Below, piece after piece: positions 27,868 through 37,769 of a stretch of 60,907 bases of DNA (within the stretch, counting starts at the first letter, position 1; the number at the start of each line of letters is the position of its first letter). Below the pieces are notes generated by a model. That model worked only from the letters and a program-made list of their open reading frames with translations. It searched no databases and was not told the origin of the DNA. The DNA is from Bacteroidia bacterium (lineage in GTDB: Bacteria > Bacteroidota > Bacteroidia > Bacteroidales > VadinHA17). Location: assembly GCA_026391215.1 (NCBI GenBank), contig JAPLDX010000089.1:1-60907 (forward strand), in the 5' to 3' direction. The position numbers and the translations under genes are program-made.

Positions 27868-28941
27868 TCAACCCCTGGGTACATCTGAAACCTTGTCATT
27901 CATAATTACTTCAAGATTACTACTGCTGAATGACAAATTAGCCAGTACCCTTCCTGAAACCACAGGAGCTTTTACTCCTGTTCTAAAAGGCTCCTTTCCT
28001 GTAAATATTCTTGCCTCGTCCCATTTACCTTCTGAAATGAAATGGTTATGAACCACTGCCCCTCCTTCAATAAGGAGTGACTGAATGCCAATATTATAAA
28101 GGTACTCTACGACCTGGGAAGCAGAGTTCCTGTTTTTGTCCAGTTTCACTTTTAATGCATTTTCCAGATCTGCTTCTTCATTGTAAGTAAACACAATATT
28201 TGTGCCATTTGTTCTGAAGACTGCTGAGTCTTCCCTGAGAGTGCCGGAACTGCTGAGTATCAACCTTAACGGATCATCTCCTGCCCAGTACCTTACATTT
28301 AACTTCGGATCATCAGCCCTTACAGTACCTGCTCCGGCCAGAATTGCCTGCTCTTCTGCCCTCCATTTATGTACAAGAACTCTCTCAGGTCTGCCGGTTA
28401 TCCATGTAGCCTTATGTTCAGGTACTTTCTCTCTTTCATGGTCCAGATATCCGTCAGCACTTTGTGCCCATTTCAGAATAATATATGGCCTTTTCTTTTC
28501 ATTGAAAGTAAAAAACCTCCTGTTGATCCACCTGCAATCTTCACCAAGCACATCTGTAACAACCTTACATCCTGCATTTTGAAGAGCCATGATCCCTTTT
28601 CCTGCAACCTTATCACTTGTATCAGTCGTACCAATCACCACTTTCCTTATACCATTAGAAAGGATCAGATCGGTACAGGGAGGAGTCTTGCCGAAGTGTG
28701 AACAGGGCTCCAAACTGACAAATAAAACTGCCTTCTTCAGCAATTCCCTGTTTGCAACAGCATTGATGGCATTTGCCTCAGCATGCGGATCACCGGCCAT
28801 CATGTGATATCCTTCCCCAATAATAATATTATTATGAACGATCACAGCCCCTACAAGCGGATTGGGATAGGTCCTGCCTTCTGCTTTGCCTGCCAGATCG
28901 AGGCATCTTCTCATGAATTTTATGTCATTATTCCGGGGCAT
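27868..28941 (-). CDS. ribD: Bifunctional riboflavin deaminase/reductase RibD
   Basis: A 357-residue enzyme with an N-terminal cytidine-deaminase-like zinc domain (HAEANAINAV, EPCSHFGKTPPC) and a C-terminal NADPH reductase domain (~150-357; SADGYLD, LLIEGGAVVHNHFI). It deaminates and then reduces the pyrimidine intermediate, steps two and three of riboflavin synthesis. Both catalytic parts look complete. It diverges from prmC with only 26 bases between the starts. Other rib genes are not nearby. Confidence 0.95.
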   Translation of the reverse strand: MPRNNDIKFMRRCLDLAGKAEGRTYPNPLVGAVIVHNNIIIGEGYHMMAGDPHAEANAINAVANRELLKKAVLFVSLEPCSHFGKTPPCTDLILSNGIRKVVIGTTDTSDKVAGKGIMALQNAGCKVVTDVLGEDCRWINRRFFTFNEKKRPYIILKWAQSADGYLDHEREKVPEHKATWITGRPERVLVHKWRAEEQAILAGAGTVRADDPKLNVRYWAGDDPLRLILSSSGTLREDSAVFRTNGTNIVFTYNEEADLENALKVKLDKNRNSASQVVEYLYNIGIQSLLIEGGAVVHNHFISEGKWDEARIFTGKEPFRTGVKAPVVSGRVLANLSFSSSNLEVIMNDKVSDVPRG

Positions 28942-28967
28942 TTCCCTGAAAGTGCTAAATTTGATAT

Positions 28968-29831
28968 ATGGGCAATAATATACGGACTATAAAGGATATA
29001 AAGTCATACCTGGAAAAGGAACTTATCGATATTTACCCGCAATCCGAAATAAATGCCCTGTCCAGTATTATAATAATGACTGTTTTAAAGGTCTCAAGGT
29101 TGCATGTTTTTGCCATGCCGCAGGATCCTGTTACAGGGAAGCATGTAAATGAAATAATAAGTATCTGCAGGGAGCTAAAAAATGGTAAGCCTTTACAATA
29201 TATACTGGGCGAGACCAGCTTTTATAATTGCCGGATAAAGGTAAATCCCGATGTATTGATACCCCGTCCTGAAACCGAAGAGCTTGTTGATCTTATTATA
29301 AGGGAGAACAGAGGTTTCACGGGAACCATACTTGATGCCGGTACCGGATCAGGCTGTATAGCAATTGCCCTGGCCGTTAATCTCCCTGGAACAAAAGTAA
29401 CAGGGACAGATATTAATGAAGGAGCTATAAAAATTTCAAAAGAGAATGCTATTCTCAATAAAGCTAATGTATCATTTTTTACATCCGATATTTTCAATCC
29501 CGATCCCGGATCAATGAATGATATTCAGATTATTGTAAGCAATCCGCCATACATCCGTGAATCAGAAAAGAAGCGCATGTCTAAAAATGTGCTTGATTAT
29601 GAACCACATACAGCCATTTTCGTATCCGATTCTGATCCCCTTGTTTACTATCGCGCAATACTTAAACTGACTGAAACAATACTGATTTACGACGGTAAGA
29701 TTTATTTTGAGATCAATGAAGCAATGGGAGAGCCTATGATTCAGCTTCTTGAAGGATCAGGCTATTCCGGCGTTAAAATTGTAAAGGATATTAACGGGAA
29801 AGAAAGAATTATTAAAGGAAACAAAATTTAG
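28968..29831 (+). CDS. prmC: Release-factor glutamine methyltransferase PrmC
   Basis: A 287-residue SAM-dependent enzyme with the PrmC N-terminal helical domain, the SAM loop LDAGTGSGCIAIALA (~residue 125) and the catalytic IVSNPPYI motif (~residue 188). It N5-methylates the glutamine of the GGQ motif in RF1 and RF2, needed for efficient peptide release. It is followed after 1 base by recX on the same strand, so the two form an operon. Confidence 0.95.
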   Translation: MGNNIRTIKDIKSYLEKELIDIYPQSEINALSSIIIMTVLKVSRLHVFAMPQDPVTGKHVNEIISICRELKNGKPLQYILGETSFYNCRIKVNPDVLIPRPETEELVDLIIRENRGFTGTILDAGTGSGCIAIALAVNLPGTKVTGTDINEGAIKISKENAILNKANVSFFTSDIFNPDPGSMNDIQIIVSNPPYIRESEKKRMSKNVLDYEPHTAIFVSDSDPLVYYRAILKLTETILIYDGKIYFEINEAMGEPMIQLLEGSGYSGVKIVKDINGKERIIKGNKI

Positions 29832-29832
29832 T

Positions 29833-30297
29833 ATGTCTGAAACGGACCTTTTTAAATCCGCCCTTTCAAGGGCAATGGCTCTCTGCTCAAAACACGAATA
29901 TTGCATCGATGATATCAGGACAAAGCTCCAGGCATGGAAAGTTGGTGATAATGACATTGAAAAGATATTAAGCGCACTCATCAGAGACAACTTTATCAAT
30001 GAAATCCGGTACTCCGAAATCTTTGTAAGGGAGAAGTTCAGATTCAATAAATGGGGTAAAGTCAAGATAACCGCTCACCTCAAATCAAAAAAAATAACTT
30101 TTGAAATAATAAGAAGCTCAATTGATTCCATTGATAATGAGTTATATATTCAGACACTAAAGGATATCCTCTCAGAACACAGGAAGCATATAAAAGCAAA
30201 GAATCAATACGACCTGAAAGGCAAGCTCCTGAGATATGGTCTGTCAAAAGGATTTGAAAGCAATCTGCTGTATGATCTCCTGAATGATCTTGAATAA
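29833..30297 (+). CDS. recX: RecX regulatory protein
   Basis: A 154-residue all-helical protein built from the three-helix RecX repeats. LIRDNFINEIRYSEIFVREKFRFNKWGKVKI is represented by its key pieces DNFINEIRYSE and FRFNKWG, which are typical of the family. RecX binds RecA filaments and limits strand exchange. No recA is adjacent; instead it is coupled to prmC. Identification rests on the helix-repeat pattern and length, both a good fit. Confidence 0.85.
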   Translation: MSETDLFKSALSRAMALCSKHEYCIDDIRTKLQAWKVGDNDIEKILSALIRDNFINEIRYSEIFVREKFRFNKWGKVKITAHLKSKKITFEIIRSSIDSIDNELYIQTLKDILSEHRKHIKAKNQYDLKGKLLRYGLSKGFESNLLYDLLNDLE

Positions 30298-30305
30298 AAA
30301 TTCAG

Positions 30306-30485
30306 CTATTTGGCATATTCTACAGGATGATTAAGCAGGATACGCTGAGTGTCTTTCAGCTTCAGCAATTACCTTATTTTATCAGCTCCAGGGCAGCTAG
30401 CCCTGGGACGAGTTTCAATCCTATCCTGGGCCGCTACTGATGTGAACAGAGTCATGGCAAGCATTGTAATTAATGTTTGTTTCAT
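30306..30485 (-). pseudogene. Possible remnant of a small exported protein
   Basis: The 338-base gap between recX and the TonB receptor holds a minus-strand frame starting at ATG 30485 with a good signal peptide (MKQTLITMLAMTLFTSVAAQ). It stops after 38 codons (TAA, 30371-30369) and then continues in the same frame for 20 sensible codons (ending RILLNHPVEYAK) to a TAG at 30308-30306. A palindromic segment (CAGGGCAGCTAGCCCTG) sits inside. This looks like a gene decayed by insertion or deletion, or a very short secreted peptide. Nothing else is seen in the gap. Confidence 0.4.
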
Positions 30486-30635
30486 TAAGTCATCTTTTAT
30501 ATCTGCTAAATTAATATTTTATGCTAAAGGAACCTTCCGGCCGGACGATAGATTCTTCAAATTCATCAATACATTCTGCCTGTTTACCTATTTTCTTTTT
30601 TATAATATACTACATGCATACTTTTATGCGTTTCC

Positions 30636-33600
30636 TTGGTAAATCAGTTAAAAACAATCTGGAGAGTGAGAAAAAATCTATATTCTGGGCATTACGGTTT
30701 TCTTCTTACAACTTTATTTACTTTATTTTCTGTAGTGGTTTTTGCACAGCAAAAAGAATACAGCTTAAATGCTCCCGGAAGCAAATGCTATTTCAGGTAT
30801 GTGTGCTTTACGGCCGACAGCAACTACATCATGATAAAACGACCTTTCATCTTTATCATGGGAGAAGAAAATTCGACAGCTAAGGATTTGTTTGTTAGAG
30901 ATACGCTTAGGAACTCTTCAGCTTTCAGCAATTATTATTTTGTCTATTTGCCTGGCAGGAATATCACCTCCGGACCAAAGCTTGAATGTATTGAAGTGCT
31001 TGCCAGCCTGCTGACATTCAATTTTAAATATGGAAAAGATAACCTGTTTTTTCTGGTGAACGATACTATGATAAGCCGCGATGACATAAATGTGTACGGT
31101 CTGAAATCGGTTTTTAAGAGTATAAGATTAAAGAAAGAAGAGAACTATCTGGCTGACCGGGGGTACGCCTCAAGTATCATCCAGAAAGAATTTCAGGAAT
31201 CAGTCCTGGATTATATACCTGAAAAAGGAGAAGCTGAGGATCTGGCTAAATATTATTTTGAAGATACAACTGATGAAAATAATGAAGATGATCCCCTGTC
31301 CGGCATACCGCAAAAAACATACTTTGGTCCGCCAGAAGCCGTAAATTATACTCTTACAGGTATTGTGCATGACAAGGCATCCGGCGAAGCCCTTCCTTTT
31401 GCCGGCGTTCAGGTTAAAGGTACAACCATCGGAGTTTCAACAAATGCTGATGGATATTTTACTCTCCTGAAAGTACCTTCCGATACGAGCACTTTAATAG
31501 TGCAATATCTGGGTTATGAGAAAACTCCTGTATTTCTGACGCCTCAGAGTCCGAAAAAGAATCTGAACATCGAAATCAGGCAGCAGTCTCATGCGCTGAA
31601 AGAAGTTAAAGTCACTGCAAATAAAGATGATGTGGTTTTTGTTAAAAGGGCAGAGGTGAGTACAATAAAATTTACACCTGTTAAAATGGAGCAATTACCC
31701 AACATAGGGGAGAAGGATATCATGAGGTCCTTCCAGCTCATGCCTGGGATCAGCGCTTCAAACGAATCATCATCAGGTCTTTATGTACGGGGTGGAACTC
31801 CTGACCAGAACCTGGTTCTTTATGATGGTTTCACGGTTTATCATGTCGATCATCTGTATGGCTTTTTCAGTGCTTTCAATTCAAATGCTCTTAAAGATAT
31901 TCAGCTTTTCAAGGGAGGTTTTGAATCAAGATTCGGAGGAAGAATCTCCAGTGTTACAGAAATCACAAGCAAGGAAGGCAACCAGAAACGAATTAATGTG
32001 GGTGTAGATATAAGCCTCCTCAGCACAAATATTTTTGCAGAAATACCAGTCGGCGATAAATTCTCATCTTTTATTGCCTTCAGGAAATCGTACCAGGGCA
32101 CCATGTACAATATGATATTTAAAAAATTTAATAAAAGCCGTACTCAAAACGCACCGGATGTAGGTACAGGGCCCGGACAGAGGTTTTCACAGAGTACGCA
32201 GATAACTTCCTATTTCTATGACCTTAATGGAAGATTTACTTACCGGCCCACAGATAAGGACATAATCTCCTTGAGCATTTTTAACGGGACCGATAAGCTG
32301 GATAACAGCTTTTCATCTGATATTCCTTCGTTTGGACAGTTCAATTCCAACTTCAGCATGAATTCCGTTGATCTTACTAAATACGGAAATATAGGCAGCA
32401 GCCTGAAGTGGTCAAGAAAATGGAATTCAAAACTATATGGCAACACAATTCTTAGCTATTCAAATTATTATAATAAAAGGGACCGCTCCTCAGAAAGGAC
32501 GCTGATAAGACCCGATGATGAAACAACAACAAATATGAGCGGAGTATTTGAAGATAACGACCTTAAGGATTATAGCATAAAGTCCGATTTTCAGTGGGAC
32601 CTGACTGATTTCAGCCAGATCCAGTTTGGAGGTTTTTCAACATATTATAATATTAAATACTCATACGCTCAAAGTGACACTGCAAACATACTTGACCGCG
32701 ACGGACAGGCCTTTCTGAGCGGGCTCTATATTCAGAGCAGAACAAAACTGCTGAAAGACAAGATCCAGATACTTCCAGGGATAAGAACTGATTATTTTCA
32801 GACTACAGGAAAACTATATTTTGAACCAAGAGCCTCTGTTACTTTTAATATTACTGAAAGGCTTATCTTAAAAGGATCCACCGGGAAATTTTACCAGTTC
32901 GCCAACCATGTGACCCGCGAAGATATTATGTCTGGCAGCAAGGAGTTCTGGATACTTTCCGACGGCACTTCGGTTCCCATCAGCTCATCGGTCCATTATA
33001 TTGCCGGACTCTCATACGAATCGGATAATTATACATTCAGCGTAGAGGGTTATTATAAGAAGATAAGTAACCTGACTGAATATTCTCTCAGGATAAATGC
33101 CAGCCCCATGGGTATGGATTACAATGAGAACTTTTTTAACGGATACGGGTATTCAAAGGGACTGGAGGTCCTTGCACAGAAAAATACAGGTGACCTGAAT
33201 GGATGGATCAGTTATACCCTCGGTGAAGCGAAAAATCATTTTGATGAATATTCAGATAGCTATTATCCGGCAAATCAGGATGTTACGCATGAGTTTAAAA
33301 TAGTCGGCCTTTATAAATTCAGACGCTGGGATTTCTCGGCAAACTGGATATATGCAACAGGCCGGCCATATACAGCTCCTTCCGGAGCTTACTCGATTAC
33401 CCTTCTTGACGGAACATCAAAGGATTTTTTCACCGTAACTTCAAAGAACAGTGTGAGATTGCCTGATTATCACCGTTTAGATCTTTCAGCAGCTTACAAG
33501 CTGTTAATGGGCAGAAGAGGTGATAAAAAACGAAGAGAGCTGGGAACCGTAAGCGTCTCTCTCTTTAATATCTATAACCGTAAAAATGTCTGGTACAAGC

Positions 33601-33692
33601 AATATGTAATTGAGGAGGGGGAAATCATTGAAACTAATATTGATTACCTCGGCATAACACCGAACTTAACACTCTCATTAAAACTCAGATGA
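30636..33692 (+). CDS. TonB-dependent receptor with CarboxypepD-regulatory-like domain
   Basis: About 1010 residues. No ATG opens the frame: a TTG at 30636 or a GTG at 30666 must serve. The GTG gives a compact signal peptide (RKNLYSGHYGFLLTTLFTLF, cleaved near FAQQ) and is preferred. After an unassigned N-terminal region (~30-225), a regulatory-like beta domain (~235-320; LTGIVHDKASGEALPFAGVQ), a plug (~340-460; GLYVRGGTPDQNLVLYDGF) and a barrel follow. The lipoprotein gene with a DUF4249 pattern starts 1 base later, the usual pairing for this receptor class. The ligand is unknown. Confidence 0.9.
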   Translation: MVNQLKTIWRVRKNLYSGHYGFLLTTLFTLFSVVVFAQQKEYSLNAPGSKCYFRYVCFTADSNYIMIKRPFIFIMGEENSTAKDLFVRDTLRNSSAFSNYYFVYLPGRNITSGPKLECIEVLASLLTFNFKYGKDNLFFLVNDTMISRDDINVYGLKSVFKSIRLKKEENYLADRGYASSIIQKEFQESVLDYIPEKGEAEDLAKYYFEDTTDENNEDDPLSGIPQKTYFGPPEAVNYTLTGIVHDKASGEALPFAGVQVKGTTIGVSTNADGYFTLLKVPSDTSTLIVQYLGYEKTPVFLTPQSPKKNLNIEIRQQSHALKEVKVTANKDDVVFVKRAEVSTIKFTPVKMEQLPNIGEKDIMRSFQLMPGISASNESSSGLYVRGGTPDQNLVLYDGFTVYHVDHLYGFFSAFNSNALKDIQLFKGGFESRFGGRISSVTEITSKEGNQKRINVGVDISLLSTNIFAEIPVGDKFSSFIAFRKSYQGTMYNMIFKKFNKSRTQNAPDVGTGPGQRFSQSTQITSYFYDLNGRFTYRPTDKDIISLSIFNGTDKLDNSFSSDIPSFGQFNSNFSMNSVDLTKYGNIGSSLKWSRKWNSKLYGNTILSYSNYYNKRDRSSERTLIRPDDETTTNMSGVFEDNDLKDYSIKSDFQWDLTDFSQIQFGGFSTYYNIKYSYAQSDTANILDRDGQAFLSGLYIQSRTKLLKDKIQILPGIRTDYFQTTGKLYFEPRASVTFNITERLILKGSTGKFYQFANHVTREDIMSGSKEFWILSDGTSVPISSSVHYIAGLSYESDNYTFSVEGYYKKISNLTEYSLRINASPMGMDYNENFFNGYGYSKGLEVLAQKNTGDLNGWISYTLGEAKNHFDEYSDSYYPANQDVTHEFKIVGLYKFRRWDFSANWIYATGRPYTAPSGAYSITLLDGTSKDFFTVTSKNSVRLPDYHRLDLSAAYKLLMGRRGDKKRRELGTVSVSLFNIYNRKNVWYKQYVIEEGEIIETNIDYLGITPNLTLSLKLR

Positions 33693-33693
33693 A

Positions 33694-34515
33694 ATGAAAT
33701 TCAGGATCTTAATATCGCTTATTTTGCTGATTTTCTCATTTACATCATGTACCAAACGGGATAATTCTGAATTTACAGATATTCCTGTTATTGAATCATA
33801 TTTACATCCCGGCGAATACCTGACACTTGCTGTCAGAAGACAGATACCATTCTCATCGGATGTCAGTTATTCTCCGGATGATATTAATTCACTGACCATC
33901 ACTGTTACAAATGATGGAACAGATTATATCCTTACACCTGCCGGGGACGGGATTTACACAGACAGTACTTTAATCATTTCAGAAGGTGAAAAGTACGACC
34001 TCTCTTTTAAATACAACTCCATGCTCATTTCAGCCTATACTGAAGTGCCTTCAAAGCCTGTGAATTTTGAGCAATCCGCTAAAAAGATATCAGTAACGCG
34101 GATGGACAGCACTTCGGTGCCCGGGAGCGGGGGAGGTATGTGGGAAATGCCTGAACCGCTGACCATTACATGGGATAATGATGATGGTTCTTATTATATT
34201 ATTGTGATTGAAAATATAGAGGAGATCCTGGATCCGGTTCGTGATTTTGGGGACGATGGAGCCCCTGAAAGCAGATTCAGGAAAACACCAACTACCTCTG
34301 CCGGAATACAGATAATGCCGCAGGAATTCCAGTATTTTGGAAATCACAGGATAATTCTTTTCCATGTGCTTCCTGATTATGCATCTCTTTATGATGAGAC
34401 CACCACAAGCTCTCAGAACCTGACAAATCCCTCCACGAGCATCATGAACGGGTATGGAATTTTCACGGGACTTAATGCCGATACCCTGTATCTCTATGTC
34501 GATGAACAAAAATAG
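33694..34515 (+). CDS. DUF4249-type surface lipoprotein
   Basis: A 273-residue lipoprotein with a lipobox cysteine at residue 19 (LIFSFTSCTK), followed by a beta-rich chain. The opening PVIESYLHPGEYLTLAVRRQ and the ISEGEKYDLSFKYNSMLISA segment match the DUF4249 pattern. These lipoproteins are regularly encoded right after a plug-and-barrel TonB receptor, as here with a one-base gap, and are presumed to assist it on the outer membrane. The function is not known experimentally to me. Confidence 0.82.
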   Translation: MKFRILISLILLIFSFTSCTKRDNSEFTDIPVIESYLHPGEYLTLAVRRQIPFSSDVSYSPDDINSLTITVTNDGTDYILTPAGDGIYTDSTLIISEGEKYDLSFKYNSMLISAYTEVPSKPVNFEQSAKKISVTRMDSTSVPGSGGGMWEMPEPLTITWDNDDGSYYIIVIENIEEILDPVRDFGDDGAPESRFRKTPTTSAGIQIMPQEFQYFGNHRIILFHVLPDYASLYDETTTSSQNLTNPSTSIMNGYGIFTGLNADTLYLYVDEQK

Positions 34516-34552
34516 ATAACGACATTTATTATAAAATCAATACAGAGAGTTT

Positions 34553-36238
34553 TTAAAGTGATTTGAATCTGAGCCTCAGGCTGTTGCTTACCACACTCAC
34601 TGAACTCAATGCCATGGCTGCTCCGGCTATCATTGGATTAAGTAAAAAACCGGTCAAAGGATATAATACTCCTGCAGCAATAGGAATACCAATGACATTA
34701 TAAACAAATGCCCAGAAGAGATTCTGCCTGATTGTTCTGACAGTCAGTTTTGAAAGCTTTATCGCCTGTGGTATTTTTCTGAGGTCCGATGAGATTATGG
34801 TCATTTTAGCAACGTCAATGGCAATATCTGAACCTTTACCCATGGCGATGCTTACATCTGCCTGTGCCAGTGCCTGCGAATCATTAATTCCGTCACCTGC
34901 CATTGCTACTATTTTACCCTGCTGCTGAAGCTTCCTGATGAAGTCATGCTTGTCCTGAGGCAATGCTTCAGCCATATAACTGTCAATGTCTGCCTCTGAT
35001 GCAATAGACCTTGCTGCAGCTTCGTTGTCCCCGGTCAGCATGTGTACTTCAATGCCAAGATCATGCAACTGTTTAACTGCTTCCACCGAAGAATCTTTTA
35101 TCCTGTCGGAGATAGAAATAACTGAATGGACTTGTTCTGCATCTGCAAAAAAGGAAACCGTGCTGGACTCTTTCTGCTGCTCCTGGGCAAACTCAGCAAG
35201 TTCGTTATCAATGGAAATTCTCTTTTCATCCAGAAGTTTTCTATTGCCGATATAATATTCTTTCTTATCAATGTTCGCCCTGACTCCCATTCCTGTCATG
35301 CTTTCAACATATACTGAAGAAATATTCTCTTTTACGCTGGAATTTTTCAGGTAATTAGCTACAGGTTCTGCAATGGGATGCTCACTGACTTTCTGAATAG
35401 CAAGCAGGATTCTGCTGTAATTTTCAATATCAGAATTTTTGTTCCACATGATACTGTTCACAACGGGTTCCCCCATAGTTATAGTCCCTGTTTTATCGAG
35501 AACGACTGCATTAACTTTATGAGCAATCTCCAGGCTTTCGGCGTCACGGATCAGGATACCATTTTCGGCGCCTTTGCCAATAGCCACCATTATTGCAGTG
35601 GGTGTGGCGAGTCCTAGTGCACACGGACATGCTATTATCAGCACTGTGACTATTGCCAGGAGGCTGTGAGTCAGTGCATTATCTGTACCAGATATGTACC
35701 AGACCACACCACTTATCAGGGCAATTATAATTACTACCGGAACAAATATTCCGGCAATTTTATCAACAAGATGCTGAACGGGAGCCTTGCTTCCCTGGGC
35801 TTCCCTGACCATTTTAATGATCTGTGCAAGAAGGGTATCGTCCCCTGTCTTGTCAGCCCGGAACCTGAAGCTTCCTTTCTGGTTTATTGTTCCGGCAAAT
35901 ACCTTTGACTGAACCATCTTCTCTACTGACATAGGTTCGCCTGTGATCATGCTTTCATCTATAAATGAACTGCCTTCGGTTACGGTACCATCAACAGGTA
36001 TCCTGGCTCCCGGTCTTACGAGCAAAATGTCGCCCGGCATCACATTGCTGACCAGGATCTCTTTTTGTTGTCCGTCAGGCAAGATGGAAATTACTGTCTT
36101 TGGCCGGAGTCCGATAAGCTTTTTCAGAGCAGACGATGTATTTGACTTGGCCTTCTCTTCAAGTAATTTCCCGAGCAGGATAAAAGTGATGATCACCGCA
36201 GAAGCTGCACAATATACATCGCTGTCGATACCTGCCAT
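34553..36238 (-). pseudogene. copA: Copper P-type ATPase, C-terminal portion (downstream of an in-frame amber stop)
   Basis: This 561-residue stretch has everything from the actuator domain to the C-terminus of a P1B ATPase: TGE loop (MITGEPMSVEK), CPC metal-transport motif (IIACPCALGLATPT), phosphorylation site (VLDKTGTITMGEP), nucleotide-binding SEHPIAE, and hinge MAGDGINDSQALA. It is in the same frame as the upstream piece (36275-36769). Only a TAG codon at 36277-36275 and 12 sense codons lie between the two open frames, and those codons read RAFVTFLPGCFE, a plausible continuation of the membrane loop. The ATG at 36238 is therefore internal rather than a true start. Either a pseudogene or a sequencing error is likely. 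Confidence 0.85.
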
Positions 36239-36274
36239 TTCAAAACACCCTGGTAAAAAAGTAACAAACGCCCG

Positions 36275-36769
36275 CTACAGGACTGCGAGACCGGTGCTTA
36301 ATGCCACAAGGGTATCCATATTTGCGGAGCGGTGTTTCAGCTGCTTTATTGCTCCTGAGGGAAACTGTCTTCCAAACCAGAACACGACAGGTATCGCCAG
36401 CGCCATCATTATGTAATTGGCATAGGGTATTGTCATGAAGAACATGGCAATTATAACAAGAGGTATGCTTAAAGCCGCTGATCCTGCTGTATTAATACGA
36501 AGTTTCTTTAAATATAGTTGTTGAGCTTCCTCTTTAAGCTCCTGGCTGTGTGTATCATCTGTAATTATATCATAGCCGATGGAACGTACAGCCTTCCTGA
36601 TCTCCGAAGGAGTGATCTCTTCAGGCTGGAATTCTACTTTAATTGAAGCATCAGCATAATTCACCGATGCACCGGCAATTCCCGGTAATGTTTTTACGAA
36701 TTCTTCGGTTCTGGCAGCACAGGAAGCACAGTGCATTCCTGTAACAGGGTATATTTTTGTTATTATCAA
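36275..36769 (-). pseudogene. copA: Copper P-type ATPase, N-terminal portion (ends at in-frame amber stop)
   Basis: This holds the single heavy-metal-associated domain (GMHCASC, cysteines 14 and 17), then two membrane helices and the segment HRSANMDTLVALSTGLAVL, where the frame meets TAG. Homologues continue with a Phe/Tyr-type residue at this spot and run into a loop. All other signals of CopA follow in the same frame (34553-36238). If translated only to the stop, the product would be a membrane-anchored metal-binding fragment with no ATPase. An intact gene would make a ~738-residue Cu+ exporter in the inner membrane. Confidence 0.85.
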
Positions 36770-36813
36770 TTTATATAATATTACAATGATCTAACAGATG
36801 AGCAGCAAAAAAG

Positions 36814-37467
36814 TTAAGTGCTATAGACCATCCATACACATCCGTTTTCAAATTGTTCGGATTTTTTAAGTTTGAGCTTCAGGTCTGCTGTGACCTCTGA
36901 AAACATCGGATAGCTTTTTTCTCCCACCATTATTGGGTGTACAAGAAGACTTATTTCGTCAACAATTCCAAGGTTCAATAAAACATTCCCGAGCACACGG
37001 CCTGTGTCAGTCAGGATTCTGGTTATGCCATATTTCTCTTTGAGCATGTAAACAGCCATAACAAGATCAACTTTTTCTTTCCCGGCAATAATGAAATTAT
37101 AGTTTCTCTCTTTCAGATGCAACAGGTAATCGGCCGGTGTGCCTTCTGAAACGAGAATAACTACATCCCTGCAGTATTCAAATCTCCGGCAGGTGTGGAG
37201 CATTCCTTTCAGTCTGCCGCCCGAATCCACGATAATCCACCATGGCAGGAATTTATCACGCTGGGGTTGTTCAAAATCAGAAGGCAGCTCATCCGGAATT
37301 CCCTCACCGAACATTTCATTTCCCTTAATAATTGTCTTGGAACCGATAAGATGAGCATCAGGTTTATAATCTCCTGCTATTTTATAATGAAGCCCCATAT
37401 CAGGCATAAAGCCTGTAAGTGAATTATCGAGGCTGACGGAATTGTGGATGATGATTTCGGATTTCAT
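36814..37467 (-). CDS. RibD C-terminal-like / dihydrofolate reductase-fold protein
   Basis: A 217-residue single-domain protein of the RibD-C/DHFR-like superfamily: the opening IIIHNSVSLDNSLTGF, the LTDTGRVLGNVLLNLGIVDE segment and the hydrophobic LLVHPIMVGEKSYPMF near the end fit this family. It lacks the deaminase half found in the true RibD at 27868-28941. Members reduce pyrimidine or pterin-like substrates with NADPH, but many are uncharacterised. It is 44 bases upstream of the broken copper ATPase gene on the same strand; no functional link is clear. Confidence 0.75.
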   Translation of the reverse strand: MKSEIIIHNSVSLDNSLTGFMPDMGLHYKIAGDYKPDAHLIGSKTIIKGNEMFGEGIPDELPSDFEQPQRDKFLPWWIIVDSGGRLKGMLHTCRRFEYCRDVVILVSEGTPADYLLHLKERNYNFIIAGKEKVDLVMAVYMLKEKYGITRILTDTGRVLGNVLLNLGIVDEISLLVHPIMVGEKSYPMFSEVTADLKLKLKKSEQFENGCVWMVYST

Positions 37468-37499
37468 AGTATTTATAAGGTATAATTCAAATATAATAA

Positions 37500-37690
37500 A
37501 AAGATTCTTCGCTTCATTTCGTTCTGCTCAGAATGACAGGGGGCATATCATTCCGAACGAAGTAAGTAATCTCAAAACTTTCAAGAATCAATTTTTTAAT
37601 AATCCCGGGCTTTAGCCCGGGGTATTCAAAGCACAGATAATAAGGACTTTAGTCCTGAGTTCTCATATAAATCCAAAAATATTTAAAAAA
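37500..37690. repeat. Intergenic hairpin repeats (CCCGGGCTTTAGCCCGGG and AGGACTTTAGTCCT)
   Basis: The 302-base gap before the PadR gene contains two short perfect palindromes, CCCGGGCTTTAGCCCGGG at 37605-37622 and AGGACTTTAGTCCT at 37644-37657, sharing the CTTTAG core. A further GC-richer stretch (CATTTCGTTCTGCTCAGAAT, ~37516) precedes them. They have the look of dispersed REP-like intergenic elements. No gene is seen in this gap. Confidence 0.55.
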
Positions 37691-37705
37691 AATCTTCAAA
37701 AAAAC

Positions 37706-37737
37706 TTGTATTATTAAAAAATAATATTTTATATTTG
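37706..37737 (+). promoter_or_regulatory. Probable promoter of the PadR operon
   Basis: TTG (37706-37708) and a perfect TATATTTG (37730-37737) resemble the Bacteroidota -33/-7 boxes, though the 21-base spacer is a little long. The start of transcription would fall about 25 bases before the ATG at 37770. PadR proteins usually repress their own promoters, and the AT-rich flanks are suitable, but no clear dyad was identified. Confidence 0.5.
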
Positions 37738-37769
37738 CAATATATAAGCAAATTAAATATATAAAAAGT

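Noticed and set aside
30349..30883. Plus-strand open frames of 97 and 120 codons before and across the start of the TonB receptor gene
   Set aside because: Composition is unlike coding sequence, and the second overlaps the receptor's signal peptide; the region fits better as a decayed minus-strand gene plus an upstream region.
36238..36277. Amber codon in the copper ATPase considered as pyrrolysine or other recoding
   Set aside because: TAG ends several other genes here at normal lengths, no recoding structure was noticed, and the site is a variable membrane loop.
37605..37657. Two CTTTAG-centred palindromes considered as the start of a CRISPR array
   Set aside because: They are unlike each other in length and flanks, are not evenly spaced, and no cas gene is present.
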